Notes: generated from the sequence alone by a model not told the origin. Numbered from the stretch's first letter, positions 8,414 to 16,753 are shown. The stretch: DNA of 64,000 nt from Bacteroidales bacterium (GCA_900770215.1 CAAGJW010000012.1:1-64000), one strand, 5' to 3'. Program-made: numbers and translations.

Positions 8414-9922
8414 ATGAAAACTGCTAAAATCCTATCCATTGTGTGGCTGTCCACAGCCATGCTGGGGCTCGAGGCCTGCCGAAGTGATGACCCGGCAGGC
8501 TACCTGTCGCCGTCAACGACGAGTCGCACCGAGGCGCTCGTCGAGCAGCATTCTACACTGGCCGCGGACATCTCGCTCGACGAGGCCAACCATGCCGCCT
8601 CCAGCTTCGCGCCACAACGCAAGTTGGCACAATCATCCCGCTCCGCCATGACGGTTACTGGCAAGAGTGTGACGGCCGATCCCTACTCCATGACGGTCAT
8701 CAACGGCTCCGACGGCCAGCCCGCCATCTACGTCATCAACTACAAAAGCGGCGGGTGGCTTCTACTGGGGGCCTCCAAGAATTACACCCCTGTGCTCGCC
8801 TTCTCGCCCTCCGGCCGCTTCGATACTGGTGAGAGCAGCATCCCACTGCCGTTGAAGGCTTGGATCGACCACAAGCTCACCGCTGTAACCCACTCCAAGT
8901 CGCTTGGTGCAAAAGCCGAGCTACAGCATCGTGCCGAGTGGATCCGGCTTCTCGGCACCAGCGGCAATAACGTCTCAATCAAGCCCAAACGCGCTCTGAG
9001 CGACGCCGAGACGGGACACATCTTCATGCAAAAGATGGAAGAGTTGCAAAGTCAGGGCTACACCCTCTACTTCTACAACGGCAGTGGATATATCAGCAAC
9101 TCCGAGCTTGACCACAGCATGGTGAACCAGGCTCAAGGCAACTCCTGGCCCGAGTACGACTGGCAGACCTACTCCTTTGTGGCTGAGAAACAAGCAACTC
9201 AAACAGAATCCTACCCAAACTTTGTGAACGCCACCTGGGGACAAGGACATCTATCAAGTGCCTCCACTCCCAGTACTGACTACAACAGTGAGTGCCCTCC
9301 CATCAACGGCACAAGGCCATATGCAGGTTGTGGCCCTGTGGCCGCCGCACAGCTGCTGTACTACTACAAGTGGCCCGACACCAATTCAGAGGGAGAGACT
9401 ATAGATTGGCCCTCAATGTACCCTAACGCTTCTTCCACAGCCACAGCCAAGCTTCTTGCCGACATTGGCGCAAAGGCCGGTGCCGTTTATGGTTTAGATG
9501 GGACATCTACCACATTTGACGGTCTTGTCAAAGCATTTAAAAAATATCATTATAATAAGAAGTATAATGGCAACCATAGCGCTTCTATGTTGTGGGCATA
9601 TATCAGCCATTACTTCCCAGCAATTGAAAGGGCTGAACTCACGAGAAATGGTGAGACTCGTGGACATGCCTGGCTAGTATCTGGTGGCACTTACACCGAA
9701 AGCCATGACACCTACGAGGTATATGCCTTTGTGAGTGAGAGCGAGGTGGGTTGCCTTGGCACCTACAATGTGCCTATTTCATACAAATATATGCTATATA
9801 TGAATTGGGGATGGAATGGCTCAAGTAACGGATACTTTGACGACGATGCAACGTCCTTTATGTTAGAGGGGAAATATACGTCTTGGTCCAACAGAAAAGA
9901 TCTGATTGTTACCAAACAATGA
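8414..9922 (+). CDS. C10 family cysteine protease (streptopain-like), exported
   Basis: A 502-residue secreted papain-fold protease. The N-terminus is an export signal ending in LGLEAC at 17-22, lipobox-like but with an unusual Glu at -2, so surface-lipoprotein status is uncertain. A pro-domain of the Spi type (S-L-D-E-A, residues ~54-150) is followed by the catalytic domain. It holds NGTRPYAGCGPVAAAQ with Cys306 and GHAWLVSGG with His418, plus NWGWNGSSNGYF near 464-475. Catalytic residues are intact, so activity is expected after pro-domain removal. It is first in a same-strand cluster, 39 nt before a small lipoprotein gene, then a TonB receptor and a DUF4249 lipoprotein. Confidence 0.92.
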   Translation: MKTAKILSIVWLSTAMLGLEACRSDDPAGYLSPSTTSRTEALVEQHSTLAADISLDEANHAASSFAPQRKLAQSSRSAMTVTGKSVTADPYSMTVINGSDGQPAIYVINYKSGGWLLLGASKNYTPVLAFSPSGRFDTGESSIPLPLKAWIDHKLTAVTHSKSLGAKAELQHRAEWIRLLGTSGNNVSIKPKRALSDAETGHIFMQKMEELQSQGYTLYFYNGSGYISNSELDHSMVNQAQGNSWPEYDWQTYSFVAEKQATQTESYPNFVNATWGQGHLSSASTPSTDYNSECPPINGTRPYAGCGPVAAAQLLYYYKWPDTNSEGETIDWPSMYPNASSTATAKLLADIGAKAGAVYGLDGTSTTFDGLVKAFKKYHYNKKYNGNHSASMLWAYISHYFPAIERAELTRNGETRGHAWLVSGGTYTESHDTYEVYAFVSESEVGCLGTYNVPISYKYMLYMNWGWNGSSNGYFDDDATSFMLEGKYTSWSNRKDLIVTKQ

Positions 9923-9961
9923 TTGATGATTTTCAAAATGTTAAACTTAAGATTTAAAATT

Positions 9962-10537
9962 ATGCATATAAAAAAAACAAATACTATATTTCGGATTATA
10001 CCATTCCTAATCTGCGCAATACTTATAGCTGGGATGACAGCATGCGGTGACGAGGATGAGAAAGAAGTTCCAGACGGGCCAAATGGCCCCGCTCCCGATT
10101 TTGCAATAGATTTTCCCGACAGTATCAGGATTCCGGCTACTGGCGACACGCTCTCAGGCAAAATCCTATGCGACCCCGAATACATAGGCCCAGGCATCGG
10201 CATGAGATACTACATGCAGCAAGGCATCTATTTCGACACTATCAGCAAAACCTATCAGCCTGATTGGTTACAACTGGATTTATTGAAAAAAGGTACTGGC
10301 ATCGACTCAACAATCAACGAGTACAACCGCCTTGGTGAGAGAGTTGGGGTAAGATATCTTTCGGCCGAGCCCGACACGATCGAAGTCGTAAGGTTCAATC
10401 GCGACCAGAGATTAGAGGTATATATAGGGCCAAACATAAGTAAGAAAGAGAGGCGGTTTTGGGTGCACGTTTATCTTTTCTTGTTTGTATGGTGTCCTAC
10501 CGATGATTTTTACATCATTCAAGAGCCAGCTCAATAA
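9962..10537 (+). CDS. small lipoprotein of unknown function, possible protease inhibitor
   Basis: I do not recognise a named family. The ATG at 9962 is preferred over one 39 nt earlier because it starts directly at a lysine-containing lipoprotein signal (hydrophobic core, then AGMTAC). The mature ~165 residues look all-beta, Ig-like in rhythm, ending DDFYIIQEPAQ, which recalls the end of BACON-type domains. It lies between the C10 protease (39-nt gap) and the TonB receptor (11-nt gap). In Bacteroides fragilis, lipoprotein inhibitors are known beside C10 proteases, so an inhibitor or substrate-binding role is inferred from position only. Confidence 0.75.
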   Translation: MHIKKTNTIFRIIPFLICAILIAGMTACGDEDEKEVPDGPNGPAPDFAIDFPDSIRIPATGDTLSGKILCDPEYIGPGIGMRYYMQQGIYFDTISKTYQPDWLQLDLLKKGTGIDSTINEYNRLGERVGVRYLSAEPDTIEVVRFNRDQRLEVYIGPNISKKERRFWVHVYLFLFVWCPTDDFYIIQEPAQ

Positions 10538-10548
10538 AGCTGAATGCG

Positions 10549-12204
10549 ATGAATAGGGACAAAATCAATGCAGCTGTGCGTGCCGTAGCCATCGCCATAC
10601 TTTGCCTCTGGCTGGCAATGCCAGTAGCTGCAGCACCAGCAGCGCACCAAGCCATGCAAAGCGACAGTGCGAAATCGCATCGTGGATCATTAAGAGATGG
10701 CTTAAAACTGGGAGAAGTCGTGGTCGAGGGGCAGCACTCCGATTTTGGGCTGAGATCCTCGCAGATGAGTGCGCTCTCGATCACACCGGCGCAAATCACC
10801 CGACTGCCCACCCTGCTGGGCGAGGTCGACGTGCTCAAGGTGCTGCAGCGCCTGCCAGGCGTGCAAAGTGGCGGCGACGGTGCGAGCACCATCTACGTGC
10901 GAGGCGGCGACTATGACCAGAACCTGATCTTGCTCGACGGAGTGCCGCTCTTCAGCGCCGAGCACCTTGGCGGCTACACCTCGGCTATCAACAGCGACCT
11001 GGTGGATTGGGTCGATTTCTACCGCGGGGCCTTTCCTGCCCGGTATGGCGGTCGCCTATCGAGCGTGATCAACGTGGGGCTGCGGCCTGGCGACTTCAAT
11101 CACTTTCATGGTGTGGTCAATGTGGGAGTACTCTCATCGAGGTTTCAATGCGAGGGGCCAATATGGCCAGGACACACATCAATTAACCTGGGAGCAAGAG
11201 CGTCTTATTTCAATCTGCTCACCGAGCCGGTGCTCAACAAGGTATATGACAAGCCTGCAAGCCTTAGGCCTTACTCCAAGCTCAACTATCTCGACCTCAC
11301 AGCCCGGGTGACTCACAACCTGAGCGACCACTCCCAACTCACGGCCATGGTCTACTGGGGGTGCGACCGCAAGTCGGTGTCGCCCGACAGCAGCTCAAGC
11401 GGAGAATACACAATGGAGAACAAATCCACAATGTCGCTCAAGAGCGACTCTAAAGACCGCAACAACTGGAGCAACCTGCTGCTGGGCATAGGCTGGGACT
11501 TGAAGCTCAACGACCATATCACCTTCCACACTGGTGCACACTACAGTGCCTACCGCTATGAGATGTCGAGCACCACAACCGACTACATGCACAACTACAA
11601 CAAGTTGCGCGACCTGGCCTTGACCGAGGAGAAGAGCAGCTCCACGCAGCACAGCGATATCGATGAGTGGCAAGCAAAATTTGAGGTAGAGACTGACGTG
11701 CTCAAGGGGCACAGCGTGAGGGCTGGCGTCGCGGCCGGCCGCCAAAGCTACAACCCCACGGTAGAGATGCACAAACATGGCACCTATAGCTTCTACACGC
11801 TCGACCCTAACACTCCTGTGAGAAAGGACGACGACAAGCTGTACAACAACACGAGGGTAGACATCGACACGCTCATAGGCGGCAGACACTACAACTTCAC
11901 CGAGGTCGCCCTGTGGCTCGAAGGCGAGATGCAACCATGGCAATGGCTGCGCTTCAATGTGGGCATGCGCATGGTCCTGTTCTGCACCTCGGGCAAAACG
12001 TGGGTGAGTCCAGAACCGCGACTCTCGTCGCGCTTCCTGCTCTCGAGCCATCACGCCATCAAGGCCTCCTACAGCCACATGGCTCAAGGCATACACCGGC
12101 TCACTACATCGACCCTGGTATCGCCCACCGACGTGTGGGTGCCTGTGACCGATGTAATCCCCCCCCGTGAAAAGCGACCTCACGGCCCTGGGCTACAGCT
12201 TTGA
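10549..12204 (+). CDS. TonB-dependent receptor, N-terminal part (frameshifted)
   Basis: Holds the signal peptide (residues 1-30), the plug domain (~56-185, with STIYVRGGDYDQNLILLDGV and ARYGGRLSSVI) and the first two thirds of the outer-membrane beta-barrel. The genuine frame runs to codon ~538. After the C8 run at 12159-12166 the frame is wrong and the last ~13 residues before the stop at 12204 are out-of-frame. With seven C the reading continues smoothly as VIPPVKSDLTALGYSF into the next ORF, giving ~811 residues, a normal receptor. There is no N-terminal carboxypeptidase-regulatory domain. The cause may be phase variation, a true null, or a sequencing error in the homopolymer. Confidence 0.88.
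   Translation: MNRDKINAAVRAVAIAILCLWLAMPVAAAPAAHQAMQSDSAKSHRGSLRDGLKLGEVVVEGQHSDFGLRSSQMSALSITPAQITRLPTLLGEVDVLKVLQRLPGVQSGGDGASTIYVRGGDYDQNLILLDGVPLFSAEHLGGYTSAINSDLVDWVDFYRGAFPARYGGRLSSVINVGLRPGDFNHFHGVVNVGVLSSRFQCEGPIWPGHTSINLGARASYFNLLTEPVLNKVYDKPASLRPYSKLNYLDLTARVTHNLSDHSQLTAMVYWGCDRKSVSPDSSSSGEYTMENKSTMSLKSDSKDRNNWSNLLLGIGWDLKLNDHITFHTGAHYSAYRYEMSSTTTDYMHNYNKLRDLALTEEKSSSTQHSDIDEWQAKFEVETDVLKGHSVRAGVAAGRQSYNPTVEMHKHGTYSFYTLDPNTPVRKDDDKLYNNTRVDIDTLIGGRHYNFTEVALWLEGEMQPWQWLRFNVGMRMVLFCTSGKTWVSPEPRLSSRFLLSSHHAIKASYSHMAQGIHRLTTSTLVSPTDVWVPVTDVIPPREKRPHGPGLQL
12159..12166 (+). repeat. C8 homopolymer at the TonB receptor frameshift
   Basis: Eight consecutive C lie exactly at the point where the receptor changes frame. 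Removing one C restores a single open frame from 10549 to 12985. Confidence 0.9.
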
Positions 12205-12985
12205 GACCAACCCTGGCGTCTCGATAGGCATAGAGGGCTATTACAAGTGGCAAAACAATCTGCTGGAATATCGTGAAGGTGCCTCTTATTTCTCCAATAG
12301 CGATTGGCGCAATCTCGTGGTGCTGGGCAAGGGCCGAACATATGGCGTGGAGTTGTTTGCCCAGAAACTCAAGGGAGCTTTCACTGGCTCGGTGAGCTAC
12401 ACCTGGTCCAAGTCGCTGCGCACCTTCGACCGTCCAGGACAGGAAGTGAACGACGGCCAGGAATACTATGCCACCAATGACCGCCGCCACAACTTGCAAA
12501 TCACCCTCAACCAGCACTTCAAGCTACATGGCAAGCACTCTATCGACCTGGGTGCAGCCTTCACTTGGCAAAGTGGCCGGCGTGGCACCTTGACCACCTA
12601 CAACGTGCACGGGTTGCGCCCATACTCCAACGACCCCTATGAGATTGTGGTAGATAATAAAAATGAGCACTACTCAATCGACGGGCTTGAATTCAGAACG
12701 CGCGATGGCTACTATAGCCACCTGTGGGAATATTTCTTGGATTTTGCCACCTACCGCCGCCCCAACGGCTACGTGATGCCCAGCGTGCACCATCTCGACC
12801 TGAGCGCGACATTAAATCTGTACAAGCGCTGGGGCAGCATTCAATTGGGCTTGAGCGTGTATAACGTCTATAATCATCGCAACGTGAGCAATGTGTTTTT
12901 GGGCTACAAGTCGGGGCATCGGGTGCTCAAGGGAGTGTGCCCATTCCCTATCATGCCCTCAATCAACTTTGGTGTGAAATTTTAA
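12167..12985 (+). CDS. TonB-dependent receptor, C-terminal barrel part (frameshifted)
   Basis: Carries the last ~270 residues of the receptor. The GYYKWQNNLLEYREGASYF segment is characteristic of this receptor group, followed by alternating aromatic beta-strands and the C-terminal strand ending INFGVKF (terminal Phe, as expected for outer-membrane assembly). The apparent start at 12167 is not convincing as a real initiation site. This is the downstream half of the gene that begins at 10549. If the tract were one base shorter, the two halves would be one protein. The DUF4249 lipoprotein follows 12 nt later. Confidence 0.85.
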   Translation: MKSDLTALGYSFETNPGVSIGIEGYYKWQNNLLEYREGASYFSNSDWRNLVVLGKGRTYGVELFAQKLKGAFTGSVSYTWSKSLRTFDRPGQEVNDGQEYYATNDRRHNLQITLNQHFKLHGKHSIDLGAAFTWQSGRRGTLTTYNVHGLRPYSNDPYEIVVDNKNEHYSIDGLEFRTRDGYYSHLWEYFLDFATYRRPNGYVMPSVHHLDLSATLNLYKRWGSIQLGLSVYNVYNHRNVSNVFLGYKSGHRVLKGVCPFPIMPSINFGVKF

Positions 12986-12997
12986 AAATTGGGAAAA

Positions 12998-14074
12998 ATG
13001 AAAAAGCATGCTATTATCTATTTGCTTGCAGCAATGGTGGCGCTGCTCTCAAGCTGTGAGACCGATATAGACTATCCCACTGAGTATGGCCAAAACCTTC
13101 AACTGGAGCTCAACTCGGTGGTCCAGTCGGGGGCTAGGATTAAACTCTTTGTGAGCTTAGCCTCAAGCAATGCGATGGCGCAATATCCCATGGCCGAGAA
13201 ATACTCGTCATTTTGGGAGTACGTGTATGACTGGGGAGCTGTCGTATACGACTGGGACCGGAAAGAACACATCGCTCGCAACCTGACGCATTCGGCCCAT
13301 GTGACCCTTGAAGTGAACGGAGGCACGCCCATTGAAATGACCCCAACGGAGTTTGTCGACTCATCGGCCAGGGTTTCGATGTGGTACTATACGTGTGACT
13401 ACCGCCCGCAGCCTGGCGACAAGCTCACATTCAAAGCCAGCTGCAAGGGGGGACTGCTTGGAGAGGACCCCACCAAGACTTTTGAGGTCACGGCAAGCAC
13501 CATGGTAGAGCCTGTGCCGGAGATAAAAGTCAACAGCATCGAGCGGGTGTACCACAAGTGGAATCTCAATATTACTGACCTGGGTGAAATAGACAAGCTC
13601 ATAGCAGACTCAGCCATGAGAGTGTCGATTACCATTCATGACATCGACCCCAGCGTGACCAACTACTACAACGTGTATGCCGACTGTACTCTCCGCTCTT
13701 TTACGATATATCTATTCAGTTCCGATGATCTCTTGTTTTCCGACCCGCAACTCACCACAGCATGGGGCAACTGGCCTGCCAGGTTCAGCTCCATGTTTGA
13801 CGACCACTTGTTCAACGGTAAGGACTATACCTTCACCATACTGGTTCCCGAGGTAAAATTAAAAAAAGAGCCAATCCTTCACCTCCAGGTCGATGCGCTC
13901 TCGCAACCCTTGTACTTCTTCTGGAAGGCCTATGAGCGGTACCGCATTGCCTACGACGACCCGATGTCCAATCCCGTGCGCATTCCCAGCAACGTGGATG
14001 GCGGCTGGGGCAATGTGGGTGCAGTCACTAGCACGCCCATGCTCACCTATGGCTTTTGGCACGTGGGTGAGTAG
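12998..14074 (+). CDS. DUF4249 family outer-membrane lipoprotein
   Basis: A 358-residue lipoprotein. The ATG at 12998 is chosen over a TTG 9 nt earlier because it directly starts the signal MKKHAIIYLL with lipobox LLSSC (Cys20). The mature protein opens with D-I-D-Y, and the spacing of beta-strands matches DUF4249 proteins, which are regularly encoded just downstream of TonB-dependent receptors in Bacteroidota. By analogy with SusD-like partners it probably sits over the receptor as a surface lid or ligand-binding subunit, although the molecular role of DUF4249 is not established. It ends the cluster that starts with the C10 protease. Confidence 0.8.
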   Translation: MKKHAIIYLLAAMVALLSSCETDIDYPTEYGQNLQLELNSVVQSGARIKLFVSLASSNAMAQYPMAEKYSSFWEYVYDWGAVVYDWDRKEHIARNLTHSAHVTLEVNGGTPIEMTPTEFVDSSARVSMWYYTCDYRPQPGDKLTFKASCKGGLLGEDPTKTFEVTASTMVEPVPEIKVNSIERVYHKWNLNITDLGEIDKLIADSAMRVSITIHDIDPSVTNYYNVYADCTLRSFTIYLFSSDDLLFSDPQLTTAWGNWPARFSSMFDDHLFNGKDYTFTILVPEVKLKKEPILHLQVDALSQPLYFFWKAYERYRIAYDDPMSNPVRIPSNVDGGWGNVGAVTSTPMLTYGFWHVGE

Positions 14075-14106
14075 CGAAGCACATTGCACATGAGGCTGCG
14101 ACATGG

Positions 14107-14155
14107 CAAAAAATGATTGCGCCAGGGCCCGCGAGTGGGGGGCACTGGCGCAATC
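14107..14155 (-). terminator. intrinsic terminator of fumarase
   Basis: An 11-bp perfect stem (14115-14125 with 14145-14155) is followed on the minus strand by CA and six U (complement of the A6 at 14107-14112). It lies between convergent genes and could also slow the plus-strand transcript. Confidence 0.75.
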
Positions 14156-14193
14156 GCTATAGTGGTGCAAGGGGGCTATGGGTGCCCGCGGTG

Positions 14194-15849
14194 TTACTTG
14201 CAGGCCTGGCAGGGAGCCCAGGGCTTGAGCTGCTTGAAGAAGTCGTTGCCCTTGTCGTCGACGAGGATGAAGGCCGGGAAGTCTTTCACCGTGATTTTCC
14301 AGATGGCTTCCATGCCCAGCTCGGGATACTCAACACACTCGATGCTCTTGATAGAGTCTTGCGAGAGCACTGCGGCCACGCCGCCTATGGTGCCCAGGTA
14401 GAAGCCGCCATGCTTCTTGCAGGCATCGGTCACCACCTGAGTGCGGTTGCCCTTGGCTATCATCACCAGCGAGCCGCCGTGGTCCTGGAACTCGTCGACA
14501 TAGGGGTCCATGCGGTTGGCTGTGGTGGGGCCCATGCTGCCGCAGGGGTAGCCCTGGGGTGTCTTGGCCGGGCCGGCATAGAGGATGGGGTGATCCTTGA
14601 AGTATTGAGGCAGGTCCTCGCCCTTGTCGAGGCGAGCCTTGAGCTTGGCATGAGCGATGTCGCGAGCCACGATGATGGTGCCGTTGAGACTCACACGGGT
14701 GCTCACGGGATACTTGGTGAGCTCCTTGCGCACGGCGTCGATACCCTTGTCGAGGTCGATGGTGATACCGCCCTTGCCCTCACCTGGCTGGCGATACTCC
14801 TCGGGGATGAGTTCGCTTGGGTTGTCATCCATCTTCTCGAGCCATATACCGTCGCGGTTGATCAACGCCTTGATGTTGCGGTCGGCCGAGCAGCTCACGC
14901 CCATGCCTATGGGGCAGCTGGCGCCGTGGCGCGGCAGGCGTATCACGCGTATGTCGTGGGCCAGATACTTGCCGCCAAATTGTGCGCCCAGCCCTATCTT
15001 GTGGGCCTCGTCGAGCAACTTGGCTTCGAGGTCAACGTCGCGGAAGGCGCGGCCCGTCTCGTCGCCTGTGGTGGGCAGGTTGTCGTAATATTTGATCGAG
15101 GCCAGCTTCACGGTGAGCAAGTTTTTCTCGGCGCTGGTGCCGCCTATTACAAAGGCAATGTGATAGGGCGGGCAGGCTGCGGTGCCCAGGCTCTTCATCT
15201 TCTCGACCAGGAAAGGCAGCAAGGTGCCCTCGTTCTGTATCGTGGCCTTGGTCATGGGGTAGAAATAGGTCTTGTTGGCACTACCGCCACCCTTGGCCAC
15301 CATCACAAAGCGGTACTCGGCACCCTCGGTAGCCTCGATATCGATTTGTGCCGGCAGGTTGCAACGCGTGTTCACCTCGTCGTACATGGTGAGCGGAGCA
15401 TTCTGCGAGTAGCGCAGGTTGTCGTGGATGTAGGTGTTGTACACGCCGCGAGAGAGGGCCTCCTCGTCGTTGAAGCCCGTCCACACCTGCTGGCCTTTCT
15501 CGCCGTGAATGATGGCCGTGCCCGTGTCCTGGCAGAAGGGAAGCACACCCTTGACGGCAGTTTCGGCGTTGCGCAGGAACTGCAGTGCCACATACTTGTC
15601 GTTCTCGCTTGCCTCGGGATCTTTCAGGATCTTAGCCACCTGCAGATTGTGGGCCCGGCGCAGCATGAACTCGCAGTCGTGGAAAGCCTGCTGGCTCAGC
15701 AACGTGAGCGCCTCAGGGGTGACCTTCAATATCTCTTTACCTTCAAACGTACTGGTGCTCACGCCCACCTTGGTGAGGAGGCGATACTCAGTGTCGTCTT
15801 TTCCCAGCTGAAACATGGGAGCATACTTAAACTCAGGAGTATTTGCCAT
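14194..15849 (-). CDS. fumA: class I fumarate hydratase (iron-sulfur)
   Basis: Interconverts fumarate and malate in the (reductive) TCA branch that Bacteroidales use to make succinate. The 551 residues cover both the alpha and beta halves of the oxygen-sensitive [4Fe-4S] class. Cys106 (LPFCQDTG), Cys226 (TAACPPYH) and Cys320 (GVSCSADRN) match the spacing of the three cluster ligands of E. coli FumA. The C-terminal half carries YAGPAKTPQGYPCGSMGPTT. It is a single-gene unit with its own terminator. Its promoter lies inside the 83-bp repeat element upstream (15898-15928). Confidence 0.96.
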   Translation of the reverse strand: MANTPEFKYAPMFQLGKDDTEYRLLTKVGVSTSTFEGKEILKVTPEALTLLSQQAFHDCEFMLRRAHNLQVAKILKDPEASENDKYVALQFLRNAETAVKGVLPFCQDTGTAIIHGEKGQQVWTGFNDEEALSRGVYNTYIHDNLRYSQNAPLTMYDEVNTRCNLPAQIDIEATEGAEYRFVMVAKGGGSANKTYFYPMTKATIQNEGTLLPFLVEKMKSLGTAACPPYHIAFVIGGTSAEKNLLTVKLASIKYYDNLPTTGDETGRAFRDVDLEAKLLDEAHKIGLGAQFGGKYLAHDIRVIRLPRHGASCPIGMGVSCSADRNIKALINRDGIWLEKMDDNPSELIPEEYRQPGEGKGGITIDLDKGIDAVRKELTKYPVSTRVSLNGTIIVARDIAHAKLKARLDKGEDLPQYFKDHPILYAGPAKTPQGYPCGSMGPTTANRMDPYVDEFQDHGGSLVMIAKGNRTQVVTDACKKHGGFYLGTIGGVAAVLSQDSIKSIECVEYPELGMEAIWKITVKDFPAFILVDDKGNDFFKQLKPWAPCQACK

Positions 15850-15897
15850 AATAATCTAAGTGTTATTAGTGTTGTTTTACGTAGAATATTCTGTGTG

Positions 15898-15928
15898 CAA
15901 AATTACTGCAAGTCGAGCGAAATGCAAA
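15898..15928 (-). promoter_or_regulatory. fumarase promoter embedded in the tandem repeat
   Basis: On the minus strand the end of repeat unit 1 reads TTTG (15925-15928), 19 nt, TAATTTTG (15898-15905), an exact match to the -33/-7 Bacteroidetes promoter. It lies 49 nt before the fumarase ATG. A second copy of the same pair is present in the next unit. Confidence 0.6.
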
Positions 15929-16040
15929 ATCAAGAACTCGTTTTTGATTTTGACATTCCCGAGACGCAGCGTAATTTATCCAAAATTACTGCAAGTCGAG
16001 CGAAATGCAAAATCGGGGGAACTCGTTTTTGATTTTGACA
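15898..16040. repeat. tandem 83-bp hairpin repeat, array 1 (two units)
   Basis: Unit 1 spans 15898-15980 and unit 2 starts at 15981 without spacer, truncated after ~60 nt and altered in the hairpin loop. Each unit begins CAAAATTACTGCAAGTCGAG and contains the inverted repeat CAAAATCAA...TTGATTTTG (disrupted in unit 2). Unit 1 ends CGAGACGCAGCGTAATTTATC. The same element occurs at 30838-31065, also directly upstream of a minus-strand gene and in the same orientation. No ORF lies in it. Confidence 0.85.
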
Positions 16041-16355
16041 GGTTCAACTGACGAGTGCAAATGTAGGTAATATGTTTGAAGAACTCAGCTTTGGCTGTTG
16101 AGGAATTGAGTTTTCCCCTGGTATGAGGTTAAATGCTCAGTGATATTTTTGTAGAAAGATAAACGATTTGTCGTGATCTGCCAAAATTACTTCACAATGC
16201 AAAAAAGCCGCTACACCAGTCACGGCGCTGCGGCTCGCTGCCAGAACATGAGTTGAGGCAATCGTGAAAAACAATTAGGACAGCAACATGCTTGCTGTCG
16301 ACGGCACGGCTCAATGACGCAGATTGAGAGAGGGAGAGAGAGTGTGTGATACATA
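16041..16355. other. gene-free stretch between repeat array 1 and the HIRAN gene
   Basis: About 315 nt with no supported gene. It holds an isolated minus-strand -7 like TAATTTTG (16182-16189) and the terminator-like hairpin at 16201-16235. Short ORFs here lack family resemblance and were not called. Confidence 0.5.
16201..16235 (-). terminator. possible terminator downstream of the HIRAN gene
   Basis: AGCCGC (16206-16211) pairs with GCGGCT (16230-16235) and is followed on the minus strand by about six U (A run at 16201-16206). It is 120 nt past the HIRAN stop, and the stem is short. Confidence 0.4.
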
Positions 16356-16721
16356 CTACTTCTTCGGGGCACCGTTGCGCTTGATGCGCAAGGTGAGCCA
16401 CACTTGCGCTTCGGGATGAGCCTCGGCATCAAGCTTGCTGATGCGGCATTCCATCACCTGGGTCCAGCCCATCTTGAGCAAGGAGGCCACAACCTCGTTG
16501 TGGCTGCTTGGCAAGTAGCCCAGCATGTAGCGGCCGTCGTCGCCGGCCACGTCGGGGTCGATGTAGAACACGGCCACAGCATTGTCGTCGTGGCTATTGG
16601 AGCTGTCCCACTCCAGGTGGAGCAGTGTGCCCACTTTGAGCTTGTCCCACACCTCGTCGGCATCATAATACTTGCGGCCTGCCAAGTGGCAATCGGCAAA
16701 ATACAGTTTCTTAGCTATCAT
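16356..16721 (-). CDS. stand-alone HIRAN domain protein
   Basis: A 121-residue cytoplasmic protein consisting almost only of a HIRAN domain: the KLYFADCHLAGRKYYD opening, then LHLEWDSSNSHDDNAVAVFY and GYLPSSHNEVVASLL, the conserved D-N-A-V-A-V and G-Y-(L/I)-P elements. In eukaryotic HLTF and RAD5 this domain binds free 3' DNA ends. In bacteria it also occurs alone, with unproven roles. No signal peptide. It follows the WYL regulator on the same strand with 84 nt between, and has its own -7-like site TATCTTTG (minus strand, 16754-16761). Confidence 0.82.
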   Translation of the reverse strand: MIAKKLYFADCHLAGRKYYDADEVWDKLKVGTLLHLEWDSSNSHDDNAVAVFYIDPDVAGDDGRYMLGYLPSSHNEVVASLLKMGWTQVMECRISKLDAEAHPEAQVWLTLRIKRNGAPKK

Positions 16722-16753
16722 AGTCGGTTATGATTTATGTCGTTTACTTGTCA

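Noticed and set aside
9923..9961. Upstream start for the lipoprotein after the C10 gene
   Set aside because: It would add 13 residues before the signal peptide, breaking the compact lipoprotein signal that begins at 9962.
12167..12985. C-terminal receptor piece as an independent gene
   Set aside because: It starts in the middle of a barrel, overlaps the upstream frame exactly at the C8 tract and has no signal peptide. It is half of one receptor.
16192..16432. Short minus-strand ORFs near 16.2-16.4 kb
   Set aside because: They cover the terminator-like hairpin and HIRAN 3' end, with Ser/Arg/Cys-rich translations lacking any family pattern.
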